Of a stretch of DNA of 64,000 nt, positions 24,657-33,160 are shown piece after piece. Every line of letters begins with the position of its first letter. Position 1 is the first letter of the stretch. The position numbers and the translations under genes are program-made. Source of the stretch: Suilimivivens sp963650485 (GTDB lineage Bacteria; Bacillota; Clostridia; Lachnospirales; Lachnospiraceae). The stretch spans positions 6,762 through 70,761 of the forward strand of contig CAVJLN010000010.1 in assembly GCA_963650485.1 (NCBI GenBank), in the 5' to 3' direction. The notes under the pieces are model-generated. The model was not told where the DNA came from. It made no database searches and saw only the letters and a list, made by a program, of their open reading frames with translations.

Positions 24657-27600
24657 CTATTTCATTGAAAATAATTCATTTAACAAATATGAATAATCAT
24701 AGTACTCGAAAAGCATGCTTTCCATGGTGTCGTAATCCTTCAATGTCCGTGCCATGGCAATGTCATTGATCAGATTGTACCGGCTGATCTTCTGGTTCGT
24801 GTCCGTGTCACTCCGGCTGAACGTTCCACTCTCGTTCAGCTGTTCCTTCCCGTCTTCAATCTCCACGATATAATACTGGAGACGTTCTCCGAAGAACAGG
24901 ACGAATTCTTTCACACAGACGCCGCCGTACATGTTCTTCATCTCTTCCTTGCGGTACTCATTCTCCGCATTTCCTTCCCGCTCAATCAGGTAATGAATCA
25001 CCGCACGGTTTCCATCGTGGACGTGGTATTCCACCATGGTCTTGTCCATATATTTATGCATAAAGGTAATGTTCTCTGCAAATTCCCTGTAAAACGGGAA
25101 CACCATCTTTTCCGCTGCCATCTCCCGTAAGAAAACGAGCAGATTCTTTGAAACCTTTTCATTGGTCTGTTCTTTGTGCTCGGCATAAAACTTCGTATAG
25201 GCAAGCTTGCATACCATCGGAAGCTCCTGCTCCTCTTCCCAGATCCGCTCTGCCTCGTTTAAGATAAACGGATCGGTCACCTTGTCCTTTACGAAATAGT
25301 CATAGCAGGACTGGGCTAAGAATGCAAGCTCTACCGAAGAGTCCGCACCTTTCTTGACATAGCTCTGGAAAATGGCTACTGCATTTCCGACAAAGGCACC
25401 GGTATACAGCATCTGAATTAAGATCCGTTCCTCGATGAAACGCGTATCCACGCCAAAGGACTCTGCGGTGCTCCAGACATCACGCATCTCCTTCACGGTT
25501 CCTTTAAAATACTGGTTCAGATAGTTCAGTAAAAGCTCATCATACTTTCCGGAAAGGAATGCCCGGTAAATCAATGCCGTCATGACCGGATCTTCCTTCA
25601 TTCCGTCAAGGGCTAAGAGACGCCCGCACAACCGTACGATAATCTTCGCTTCAATGCCCTCTCCGCCGCAGATACTGATCCATTCGTAAGCCTTCTCATA
25701 CATCCCCCGGATCACCATAAAGCGTACCATCTGGGACATGCTGTCACGGAAAATCATCTCCGGTTCCAGCTCATTCAAAACCTCATCCAGCTCATTCATC
25801 TGATCGTGGTCGTAATGATACTGCATAAGCTTTAAGCGGATTTCCTTCTGGATGGACTCCTTCACAAGCGGGGATTCCATGATCTGCTTCATATGCTCCT
25901 GGTTGCTTTCACTGACCGGAAGAAGCTGATGTCCCTTCTCGCACAGCCACAGGTCAAACAAAATCTCATCCTTTACATAAGGAGCGATCATCCCGGCAAT
26001 CTTGTCCGGAATCATCAGCCGTTCCAGTTCATATTCTTCCTCCCTGCAAAAACGGTTACCCCTGAAGTCCTCCAGTACAATCCGATAGCTGGTTCCATAT
26101 AACGGCAGGTACATAACCTGTCCTATAACCGGATACGCCTGTTCCTCTTTCAGACTGTCATAGATCACGCAGACCCTGCTGATATCCTTCCGTTTCAGAT
26201 GCAGCTCCTGCAGGAAAACAGCGGTTACCAGTCCTTCCGAAACTTCTTCGGTAATCATTCCCTCTGTAATCAGGTTTTTATATAAATAAGCGAGCCATTT
26301 GTTATTTCTCTTCTTTAAAATCTGGAATACCACAAATCGTTCCAGCTGCTCCCTGTAGCTTTCATAAAGTTCCGGATAAACTGCCTTATTGCGATAGACA
26401 TAGGCATATAGGAATGAATTATGTAAACCATCCAGGCTGCTGTCAAAGGCAAAGTACATCAGCACCATTTTCGGAATAACCACATCATCCTTAAGCTCCA
26501 GAGACATCATATAGTACTCATACAGACGGGTAATACGCAGTTCCTTCTCAATGCCCTTTTCATACCAGGCAAAGGCTTCCGGAGTCGTAATGTTTCCGTT
26601 AATCAGTATGGTGCAGATCGTCTGCAGCACTTCATCGGTCGGCAGTACCTGATAACAGACACACAGAATCCGGTAAAGCGGCTTCCGATATCCGCGCAGC
26701 TTTTTCGCCAGATATACAATCTGATCCACCACCTCTGTGGTAAGAAGCTGCTTTCTGGCTGCATAGGACAATACCTGAATTTCGAAATCGTCAAGCTGCA
26801 TCAAAATCGATGGGTTATTCTGAATCAGATGATACGCCTCAATATACAGAACCGGACTTGTTGCTCCCTTGGCAAACTGTTCCTCCAAAACAATCCACTT
26901 CTTCGAAGGACTCCGTGAATAATCGTCCGAAAGGTAAATGAGAAGCCATGCAATGCGCCAGTCATCCACATTTTCTTTGAAAATCTTCTCTACCTGCTCT
27001 GCCATCTCGTCAATATACTCTTCGGTACGGTTTAACAGGGTAGAAAGGTACATGTAATAGCAATATAAGGTCGGATTATAGTTTCCTGCCAGAAGCTCAT
27101 CCGCCTGTCCCAAAAGCCACTCGGCTTCATTCGTCCGCTCCTGGGTAATTAAGAGCTGCACCCGCATCAGCATATAAGCCGGATCCTGGTCGTTCAGCTC
27201 CTGCAACCGATCCATAATGAGGCTTGTCTCATTCATCCAGGACGAAGCACTGATCTGTCTTGTGCGGAACGCCTCATAATATTGCATCAGTTCCACAATG
27301 GCATGCTTCTTCTGCCGGTTTGCTTCATAGAACTTACGGTCAATCCGCTGTTTGTATGCCATTACCGTCACCTCTAATGAGGTATAGGCATTCGTGAAGC
27401 GGATTTTTCCATAATTCTTGCCCGCATGAAGCTTGTCCTCGTCCACATAAAAGGAAAAGCGGTAACAGTTCCCAAGGAAGTCCTCTTCCCGGATGATATC
27501 CTTTTCCATCGACAGGAATGCCCCTTCGGCTTCTGCCAGAAGCTGGGAATATCCCCAGCCGTTCCGCTGGATTACAATGCGTCCCTCGGTGATTCCCTGC

Positions 27601-28214
27601 GGATCCTCCATCCGGATCTCCTGATTTTCGATAATATATTCAATCTGCTGTTTCTTTTTGATTTGTAATAAGAATTCTTCCAGATACTGTTCCTTTCGGC
27701 CATTCTTCACAAGTCCCCGGTAGATATTGAGATACTGCTTATCCGATCCCTGTAAGACCTGCTCGAAATCCTTCGAGAAAAACAGGTTCACAGCCTCCTC
27801 CCAGCTTGTCTTTGCCAGGTTCGTAAAATGAAACAGATTCTTAATGCTGCCAAGACTGGAATTCAGATTCTCACTGCCAACTTCCACATGATATGGAATC
27901 AGATATTCTCCCTGATTGGAAATGATACGGAATTCCCCCTTCAGGGAATCTCCCTGCGCCATTCCGGCCGTATCCACCACATAGGGAATTTCTTCTTCGG
28001 ATCCGACAAAGCGCTCTGTAAGACACTTCATTCGAAGTTCGGTCGTAGAAACCGTTCCTTCGGTCATGACATTGGGCTGTCCGAAAATGGTAAAACTTCC
28101 CTCATACTTCTCTCCGGGTTCTAGCTTCAATTCAATCAATGGACTCGAAAAGTTCAAGGAATGTACATCATTATTAAAATTTCCTTCTAATATCCGGTCA
28201 ACCGCTTCCCTCAC
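24657..28214 (-). CDS. DUF5717 family large solenoid protein
   Basis: At 1185 residues it is the largest protein in the window; function unknown. Residues ~15-110 form an immunoglobulin-like beta domain (SPLIELKLEPGEKYEGSFTIFGQP, a viral/secretory Ig-like pattern), residues ~190-280 a second one (IVIQRNGWGYSQLLAEAEGAF onwards). The remaining ~880 residues are a helical solenoid with TPR-like pairs (MRVQLLITQERTNEAEWLLG, ALIYRAFLSGKYDELLLNYL). No signal peptide or membrane helix is seen. The start is GTG with GGAGGG upstream. It heads the unit with DUF5716 and two further uncharacterised genes and probably scaffolds the complex. Confidence 0.8.
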   Translation of the reverse strand: MREAVDRILEGNFNNDVHSLNFSSPLIELKLEPGEKYEGSFTIFGQPNVMTEGTVSTTELRMKCLTERFVGSEEEIPYVVDTAGMAQGDSLKGEFRIISNQGEYLIPYHVEVGSENLNSSLGSIKNLFHFTNLAKTSWEEAVNLFFSKDFEQVLQGSDKQYLNIYRGLVKNGRKEQYLEEFLLQIKKKQQIEYIIENQEIRMEDPQGITEGRIVIQRNGWGYSQLLAEAEGAFLSMEKDIIREEDFLGNCYRFSFYVDEDKLHAGKNYGKIRFTNAYTSLEVTVMAYKQRIDRKFYEANRQKKHAIVELMQYYEAFRTRQISASSWMNETSLIMDRLQELNDQDPAYMLMRVQLLITQERTNEAEWLLGQADELLAGNYNPTLYCYYMYLSTLLNRTEEYIDEMAEQVEKIFKENVDDWRIAWLLIYLSDDYSRSPSKKWIVLEEQFAKGATSPVLYIEAYHLIQNNPSILMQLDDFEIQVLSYAARKQLLTTEVVDQIVYLAKKLRGYRKPLYRILCVCYQVLPTDEVLQTICTILINGNITTPEAFAWYEKGIEKELRITRLYEYYMMSLELKDDVVIPKMVLMYFAFDSSLDGLHNSFLYAYVYRNKAVYPELYESYREQLERFVVFQILKKRNNKWLAYLYKNLITEGMITEEVSEGLVTAVFLQELHLKRKDISRVCVIYDSLKEEQAYPVIGQVMYLPLYGTSYRIVLEDFRGNRFCREEEYELERLMIPDKIAGMIAPYVKDEILFDLWLCEKGHQLLPVSESNQEHMKQIMESPLVKESIQKEIRLKLMQYHYDHDQMNELDEVLNELEPEMIFRDSMSQMVRFMVIRGMYEKAYEWISICGGEGIEAKIIVRLCGRLLALDGMKEDPVMTALIYRAFLSGKYDELLLNYLNQYFKGTVKEMRDVWSTAESFGVDTRFIEERILIQMLYTGAFVGNAVAIFQSYVKKGADSSVELAFLAQSCYDYFVKDKVTDPFILNEAERIWEEEQELPMVCKLAYTKFYAEHKEQTNEKVSKNLLVFLREMAAEKMVFPFYREFAENITFMHKYMDKTMVEYHVHDGNRAVIHYLIEREGNAENEYRKEEMKNMYGGVCVKEFVLFFGERLQYYIVEIEDGKEQLNESGTFSRSDTDTNQKISRYNLINDIAMARTLKDYDTMESMLFEYYDYSYLLNELFSMK

Positions 28215-28259
28215 GCCACTTATCCCTCCGGTAAAATATGTATCTGCATATACTTAGTC

Positions 28260-28289
28260 AGTATACCATTTTTTGCTCCGACTTCGCAA
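28260..28289 (-). promoter_or_regulatory. Probable promoter of the DUF5717 cluster
   Basis: TATACT (28260-28265) with TTGCGA (28284-28289) 18 bp upstream on the minus strand, 45 bp before the GTG start. Between the SleC-like gene and this promoter is a hairpin ACACAGGAG/CTCCTGTGT (about 28374-28401) without a T-run. Confidence 0.55.
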
Positions 28290-28416
28290 CTCCTTCCAGA
28301 CACCTAAATTCATCCCGAGTAACAGTTCCATTCATGGTTTTGGACTCACTCTGCATTTATTCGTTGCTTTACACAGGAGGAGCATCGCCCTCCTGTGTTT
28401 CAGAAGATAGCCCCGT

Positions 28417-29682
28417 TCACCCCGGCTCTGCGATTCTCGATACCGCCACATAAATATTGGAAATACTGTACCAGGTCGGGAAGTCCACAATACCGGACTG
28501 TGGAAGTCCGAAGATGCCCTGAAAGCCTCTTACGGCGTTTGCGGTTCCCTGTCCGTAAATTCCATCGACCGAAACAACCGGAATCGCCGGATAGTTCTGT
28601 GCAATGCGGTTCAACTGCCGTTGGATTGTACGCACATTATCTCCGGAAGCGCCGATACTCAGGTTGTAACCTGGCCAGGAAGCCGGCACTCCCGATACAC
28701 TCACTGCGGAATTAATATACATATCATTTCCATAATAATAGCGGATAATTTCAATCGGTGTATACCCCTGATCACCAAGGTACTTGGATCCCCACTGGCT
28801 CAATCCGCTGCAGGTCGTACGCTGTCCATCACAGTAAGAGGTAAAGATCGGCTGACGTACGCCCGGCCTTGACAGATAGTTTGCGAAAATTGTGTCCACA
28901 ATGAGACTGATGTTGGAATAGATGTTGCGCCCGTATATCCATTTCTGATCGTAGGCTGTGGAAGAGGTGATCGTGAAGCTGTAGCCCCTGTTCCTGTACC
29001 ACTCCGTATAAACGCGATTTAGGGTAAAGGACATAATCGCAAGCACATTGGCGTAAATCGTGCTCTCCGGCCAGGTCGCATAGATTTCGGAGGACGCGAC
29101 ATTCTTGATATAGTCCCGGTAACGCACATAATAATTTCTGGCCGTAGAATCATCCGGTACGCCATCATGCACTACAATGTATTCCGGAATAACCACCCGG
29201 CTTAAGACAATTTCGCCTTCCTCCACAGGCTTGATTTCCTCTTCTTCGAGCTTCGGCGGATACTCTCCGTAGAGCGTATGATCCGGAATTACAATGACTT
29301 CCTTTTCCTCTTCGGAGGTTTCTAACGGATTCATCTCGACATTCTGCCATGCCGTCACCTCCGGAAGAATCTCCGTCCCAGAAACCTCTACCGGCTCATA
29401 GCCGTCTGCCTCCACCCGGATGTTATATTCGGAGTAGGGCTGTTCCAGCTGATCCGGCTCTAAACTGTAGCCAATCGGCGGCGATGGCAGTTCAATCGTC
29501 TCCGTCTGTCCGGAATTGTCCGTACTAAGCTGCTCTACCGTAACATCCGGCACCCCTTTATAGGAAATGATAATCCGCGCATTCTGCACCGGAAGCATTC
29601 CAATGGAAGAAGTCACCATAATCCGCAGACGGCCGGTCTCTCCTCCGGTGACCCTTCCTGTTTCATTCTCATTTTCAGGCAT
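28417..29682 (-). CDS. sleC: SleC-type spore cortex-lytic / peptidoglycan-binding protein
   Basis: Predicted lytic enzyme of spore cortex peptidoglycan, ~421 residues. Layout: a beta-rich pro-domain (RLRIMVTSSIGMLPVQNARI to VEMNPL, ~15-120), an acidic linker, then a SpoIID-like domain (NVASSEIYATWPESTI with the candidate catalytic Glu; CSGLSQWGSKYLGDQGYTPIE) and a C-terminal PG_binding_1 repeat (GDNVRTIQRQLN ... VDGIYGQGTANAVRGFQ). This order equals SleC of C. difficile/C. perfringens. No signal peptide, also usual for SleC. Start at ATG 29680-29682; its AGAGG box sits in the arm of a hairpin. No csp protease gene is nearby. Confidence 0.75.
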   Translation of the reverse strand: MPENENETGRVTGGETGRLRIMVTSSIGMLPVQNARIIISYKGVPDVTVEQLSTDNSGQTETIELPSPPIGYSLEPDQLEQPYSEYNIRVEADGYEPVEVSGTEILPEVTAWQNVEMNPLETSEEEKEVIVIPDHTLYGEYPPKLEEEEIKPVEEGEIVLSRVVIPEYIVVHDGVPDDSTARNYYVRYRDYIKNVASSEIYATWPESTIYANVLAIMSFTLNRVYTEWYRNRGYSFTITSSTAYDQKWIYGRNIYSNISLIVDTIFANYLSRPGVRQPIFTSYCDGQRTTCSGLSQWGSKYLGDQGYTPIEIIRYYYGNDMYINSAVSVSGVPASWPGYNLSIGASGDNVRTIQRQLNRIAQNYPAIPVVSVDGIYGQGTANAVRGFQGIFGLPQSGIVDFPTWYSISNIYVAVSRIAEPG

Positions 29683-29726
29683 AAAAAACCTCTGCATAAG
29701 ATATACTTAGTATATTTTATGCAGAG
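29682..29726 (-). terminator. Hairpin with T-run at the start of the SleC-like gene
   Basis: CTCTGCATAA and TTATGCAGAG (29717-29726 and 29690-29699) form a perfect 10-bp stem on the minus strand, directly followed by G and TTTTTT, then the ATG. It looks like the htpG terminator but also buries the AGAGG ribosome site of the next gene. Confidence 0.7.
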
Positions 29727-29799
29727 ATCCTGCTTATGCTCTATTCATTTTCTGTCACGGATCAATGTATTAAGCTCCGGCAGCAATGCCATGATGGAA

Positions 29800-31863
29800 T
29801 TATTTTGTCAGCAGCATCATAATATCGTTGCTTCTCTGAACAAACTTCGCCATTGCTTCCGGTTCGAGAGGAGCATGCTGTAACAGAGCCAGGTCATACA
29901 GCTGCTCGCAGATCATATCGACGTTCTTGCCATCGGTATTCTGCATCACATACTCTACCAGAGGATGATTGGCATTGAGGATCAGTGTTTCGCCCTCTTT
30001 GCCGAATTCACCCATATCCATTCCGGGCATGGAATACATCTTCATCATATCCTGCATTCTGCGGCTTTCCTCGGAAAGGGTTACCATGGAAGCGATCTTC
30101 TTGTTTTTCAGCTTTTCTACCTTAACCGCGATCTTGTCTTTCTTTAAGACCTTCTTCATCACCTTGCTGATTGCTTCTGCTGCATCGGAAAGCTCCTTTT
30201 CTGCCTTCTTGCTGGTCTTAGCCTTAAAGGTATCCGTAAGGTCGGCATCGATACGCATGAATTTAATTCCTTCATTCTTTGCTTCCAGCTGGGAGATAAA
30301 CGGCTGGTCAATGTTATGTGTCAGAATTACCGCATCCATCTTAGCAGCCTTGAACATATTGATGTACTGTGCCTGCTGCTTTTCATCCGTTACATAATAA
30401 ATGATCTTTTCTTTCTTTTCTTCTTCCGCAGGTTCTTCGGAATCGGACTTCTCCTCGCTTACCACGTTGCCGTTCTCGTCTACGACGTCGGTTTCCGCTT
30501 CTTTCTCTTTATCCTCTACCTCATCCGGATCGGTCTTATTGACTTCCAGACATTCGGGCAGGGTCAGATACTTGCCATCCAGGTTCTTAAAGAGGATGTA
30601 ATCGGTCATCTTCTCACAGAACTTGTCATCCTTTAAGCAGCCGAACTTGATGAACGGGCTGATGTCATCCCAGTATTTATCGTATTCATCCTTCTCGGTC
30701 TTACACATGCCGGAAAGCTTGTCTGCAACCTTCTTCGTAATATAATCGGAAATCTTTTTTACAAAGCCATCGTTCTGCAAAGCACTTCTGGATACGTTTA
30801 ACGGCAGATCCGGACAGTCGATGACACCCTTTAACAGCATCAGGAACTCCGGAATGACTTCCTTAATATTGTCTGCGATGAAGACCTGATTGTTATAAAG
30901 CTTAATCACACCTTCAATGGATTCGTATTCCATGTTGATCTTCGGGAAATACAGGATACCCTTTAAGTTAAACGGATAATCCATGTTCAGGTGGATCCAG
31001 AACAGAGGCTCCTTGTAATCCTGGAATACCTTACGGTAAAATTCCAGATATTCTTCCTTCGTGCATTCATTCGGATGCTTCATCCAAAGAGGCTGTGTTT
31101 CATTTAACAGCTCCGGACGCTTCTGAATCTTCAGCTTCAGCTCGTCCTCTTCCTTCTCCGGCTTGATCTCCTCGATGACCACATCGGTATCCAGCTTCTC
31201 AGACGCTTTGATGGTCTGTGTTTCTGTGGTATTCTCCTTGGAAAGATAAATCTCGGTCGGCATGAAGGAACAGTACTTCTTAATGACTTCTCTTGCACGA
31301 TACTCATTACAGAACTCCAGTACATCCTCGTTTACAAAGAGGGTAATCATGGTTCCGACGTCGGTTTTCGTGCCTTCGGTCATATCAAATTCCGTACCGC
31401 CGTCACATTCCCAGTGAACCGGCTTCGCATCCTTCTGCCAGGAAAGGGTATCGATGTGTACCTCGTTGGCTACCATAAATGCGGAGTAAAAGCCAAGTCC
31501 GAAATGACCGATAATCTGATCCTCGTTCGTCTTATCCTTATACTTCTCAATGAAATCGGTCGCACCGGAAAAGGCGATCTGATTGATGTATTCTTCCACT
31601 TCATCTGCGGTCATACCAATACCATTATCGATGAACTTCAAGGTCTTCTCTTCCGGATTGACTATAACCTCAATCTTGCCCTTATAATCCTCGGGCAACG
31701 TATATTCACCCATCATATCCAGCTTTTTCAGCTTCGTAATTGCATCGCAGCCATTGGATATCAGCTCTCTGAAGAAGATATCATGGTCGGAATATAACCA
31801 TTTCTTGATAATGGGGAATATATTCTCACTATTAATTGATAAACTGCCGTGTTTTTCTGCCAA
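29800..31863 (-). CDS. htpG: Molecular chaperone HtpG (Hsp90)
   Basis: ATP-dependent cytosolic chaperone of ~687 residues. The GHKL ATPase domain has FFRELISNGCDAITKLK (catalytic Glu), FIDNGIGMTADEV and GHFGLGFYSAFMVA. The middle domain includes LPLNVSRSALQND with the conserved Arg. An acidic ~50-residue insertion (EVEDKEKEAETD ... EEPAEEEKKEK, about 455-505) makes it longer than E. coli HtpG. The start is a TTG at 31861-31863, eight bases after AAGGAG; the GTG three codons upstream overlaps that box. A sigma-A promoter and a CIRCE operator lie upstream, so HrcA control is expected. Confidence 0.95.
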   Translation of the reverse strand: MAEKHGSLSINSENIFPIIKKWLYSDHDIFFRELISNGCDAITKLKKLDMMGEYTLPEDYKGKIEVIVNPEEKTLKFIDNGIGMTADEVEEYINQIAFSGATDFIEKYKDKTNEDQIIGHFGLGFYSAFMVANEVHIDTLSWQKDAKPVHWECDGGTEFDMTEGTKTDVGTMITLFVNEDVLEFCNEYRAREVIKKYCSFMPTEIYLSKENTTETQTIKASEKLDTDVVIEEIKPEKEEDELKLKIQKRPELLNETQPLWMKHPNECTKEEYLEFYRKVFQDYKEPLFWIHLNMDYPFNLKGILYFPKINMEYESIEGVIKLYNNQVFIADNIKEVIPEFLMLLKGVIDCPDLPLNVSRSALQNDGFVKKISDYITKKVADKLSGMCKTEKDEYDKYWDDISPFIKFGCLKDDKFCEKMTDYILFKNLDGKYLTLPECLEVNKTDPDEVEDKEKEAETDVVDENGNVVSEEKSDSEEPAEEEKKEKIIYYVTDEKQQAQYINMFKAAKMDAVILTHNIDQPFISQLEAKNEGIKFMRIDADLTDTFKAKTSKKAEKELSDAAEAISKVMKKVLKKDKIAVKVEKLKNKKIASMVTLSEESRRMQDMMKMYSMPGMDMGEFGKEGETLILNANHPLVEYVMQNTDGKNVDMICEQLYDLALLQHAPLEPEAMAKFVQRSNDIMMLLTK

Positions 31864-31926
31864 AATAATCACTCCTTTTTATAACTGTAGATCTACGGAA
31901 CAGTTACTGTTTTTCTTATACCAGTA

Positions 31927-31955
31927 AGTGTAAGTCCATTTGCAGAAAAAGTCAA
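31927..31955 (-). promoter_or_regulatory. Sigma-A promoter of htpG
   Basis: TTGACT (31950-31955), 17 bp, TACACT (31927-31932) on the minus strand, 7 bp downstream of the CIRCE element. The leader holds a TAACTGT/ACAGTTA hairpin at 31882-31906. Confidence 0.75.
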
Positions 31956-31962
31956 GAAAAAT

Positions 31963-31989
31963 TTAGCACTCACCAAAAGTGAGTGCTAA
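31963..31989. promoter_or_regulatory. CIRCE operator (HrcA binding site)
   Basis: TTAGCACTC-N9-GAGTGCTAA, a perfect match to the CIRCE consensus. It lies just upstream of the htpG -35 box, where HrcA binding could block RNA polymerase. Confidence 0.95.
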
Positions 31990-32043
31990 CAGATCTTGAG
32001 TGCAGTATTTATGAGCCTTCTGTCGTTCTTTTACCACGTTATG

Positions 32044-33120
32044 TCAACCAAAATAATCATGATAAATGTCGAAAAACTGCCGGGTAGTCACCTCTTCATC
32101 GTCCACAAGTGAAATGGATTCCCAGAGCTTTTCATTCATGTCCCGCGTAAGTCCCTGTGCAAAAGCATCGTATTCTTCTCCGAAAACCTCTTCCCGCTTT
32201 TCCTCCACGATCTTCACCTTATTGGCGCTCGTCTGATCCTTGTCAAATGTGCTTAGGCATTTAATGATATAAAAGCCGGACGGCGTCTCTACCAGATTGC
32301 TGATCTCTCCGGTTGCTAGGTTAAAGGCTGCCTGTTCGAAGCCTTCCTCGGTTTCGCCTTTTCCAAAGGAATAGGTTCCCTTATCGCCTTCGCTGTACTT
32401 TAATACCAGCTCCTTAAAGTCGCTCCCCTCTTCCTTCGCCTGTCGCAAAACGTCCTCCGCAAGGTTTCTGGCTTCGTCCTTATCTTCCTCGGAATACTCA
32501 ATCTTCGCCCCCGTTCCGTCGGTCGTATAGGTCTTAATCAGAATGTAGTCCACGGTAATGGTTCTGGCCTCATCGTCGCTGATTTCCGGATTGATGTCCT
32601 TGATAATGTATTCGTATACCTTGTTCGCAAGAGCATACTCCTCATACATCTGTGCAAGGATTTCTTCGTCCACCTGCATCACAGCAATTTCCGTTTCATT
32701 AAGGCTCTCGTAATATTCCTTCGCTGCCTCTTTTGCAAACTGCTTCTCCATCTCATCCAGTGTCACATTGTGCTTCTGGGCCAGGAGATTCATCGCCTTT
32801 ACCTGTGCCAGATTGGCAAGCACGGTGTCCTTCACACTTTCTGAAAGCGTCGTTCCGTTCAGATCCCGCTGCCAGATCTCCTTTCCGTAGACACTCTCAT
32901 ACTGCTCCTGCATATTCACAAAATAAACCATGATTTCAGGAAGCGTTCCGGACATGGATTCAATTTTGAACACCTCATTCCGGGCAAAGCCGCCAGTCAG
33001 CACTACGGTGGGTTCCTCTGCCGTCTCCGTTGTCGTTTCACCGCTGCGCTGACAGCCGGTCAGAAGAAGTGCCGCCAGTACTGCCACTGCAATTCTTCTA
33101 TATAAACTGTTCTTTCTCAT
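32044..33120 (-). CDS. PrsA-like peptidyl-prolyl isomerase lipoprotein
   Basis: Extracytoplasmic foldase anchored to the membrane, ~358 residues. The signal MRKNSLYRRIAVAVLAALLLTGC ends in lipobox LLTGC. A SurA-like N-terminal helical region (MQEQYESVYGKEIW) is followed by a parvulin (PpiC) domain at ~190-300, with ITVDYILIKTY, LVLKYSEGDKGTYSFGKGE and VETPSGFYIIKCLS. The ATG at 33118-33120 has AAGGAAAG upstream and gives a proper signal peptide, so it is preferred over an ATG six codons earlier. It lies 40 bases after sbcC on the same strand. The clients are exported proteins in general. Confidence 0.88.
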   Translation of the reverse strand: MRKNSLYRRIAVAVLAALLLTGCQRSGETTTETAEEPTVVLTGGFARNEVFKIESMSGTLPEIMVYFVNMQEQYESVYGKEIWQRDLNGTTLSESVKDTVLANLAQVKAMNLLAQKHNVTLDEMEKQFAKEAAKEYYESLNETEIAVMQVDEEILAQMYEEYALANKVYEYIIKDINPEISDDEARTITVDYILIKTYTTDGTGAKIEYSEEDKDEARNLAEDVLRQAKEEGSDFKELVLKYSEGDKGTYSFGKGETEEGFEQAAFNLATGEISNLVETPSGFYIIKCLSTFDKDQTSANKVKIVEEKREEVFGEEYDAFAQGLTRDMNEKLWESISLVDDEEVTTRQFFDIYHDYFG

Positions 33121-33160
33121 AAAATCTCTTTCCTTCAATCCCTGTCGCTGTTTTCTTCAC

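Noticed and set aside
29727..29760. Sigma-G-type promoter upstream of the SleC-like gene
   Set aside because: A GAATA and a CATAAAA box exist but are spaced 20 bp apart and the second box mismatches the consensus.
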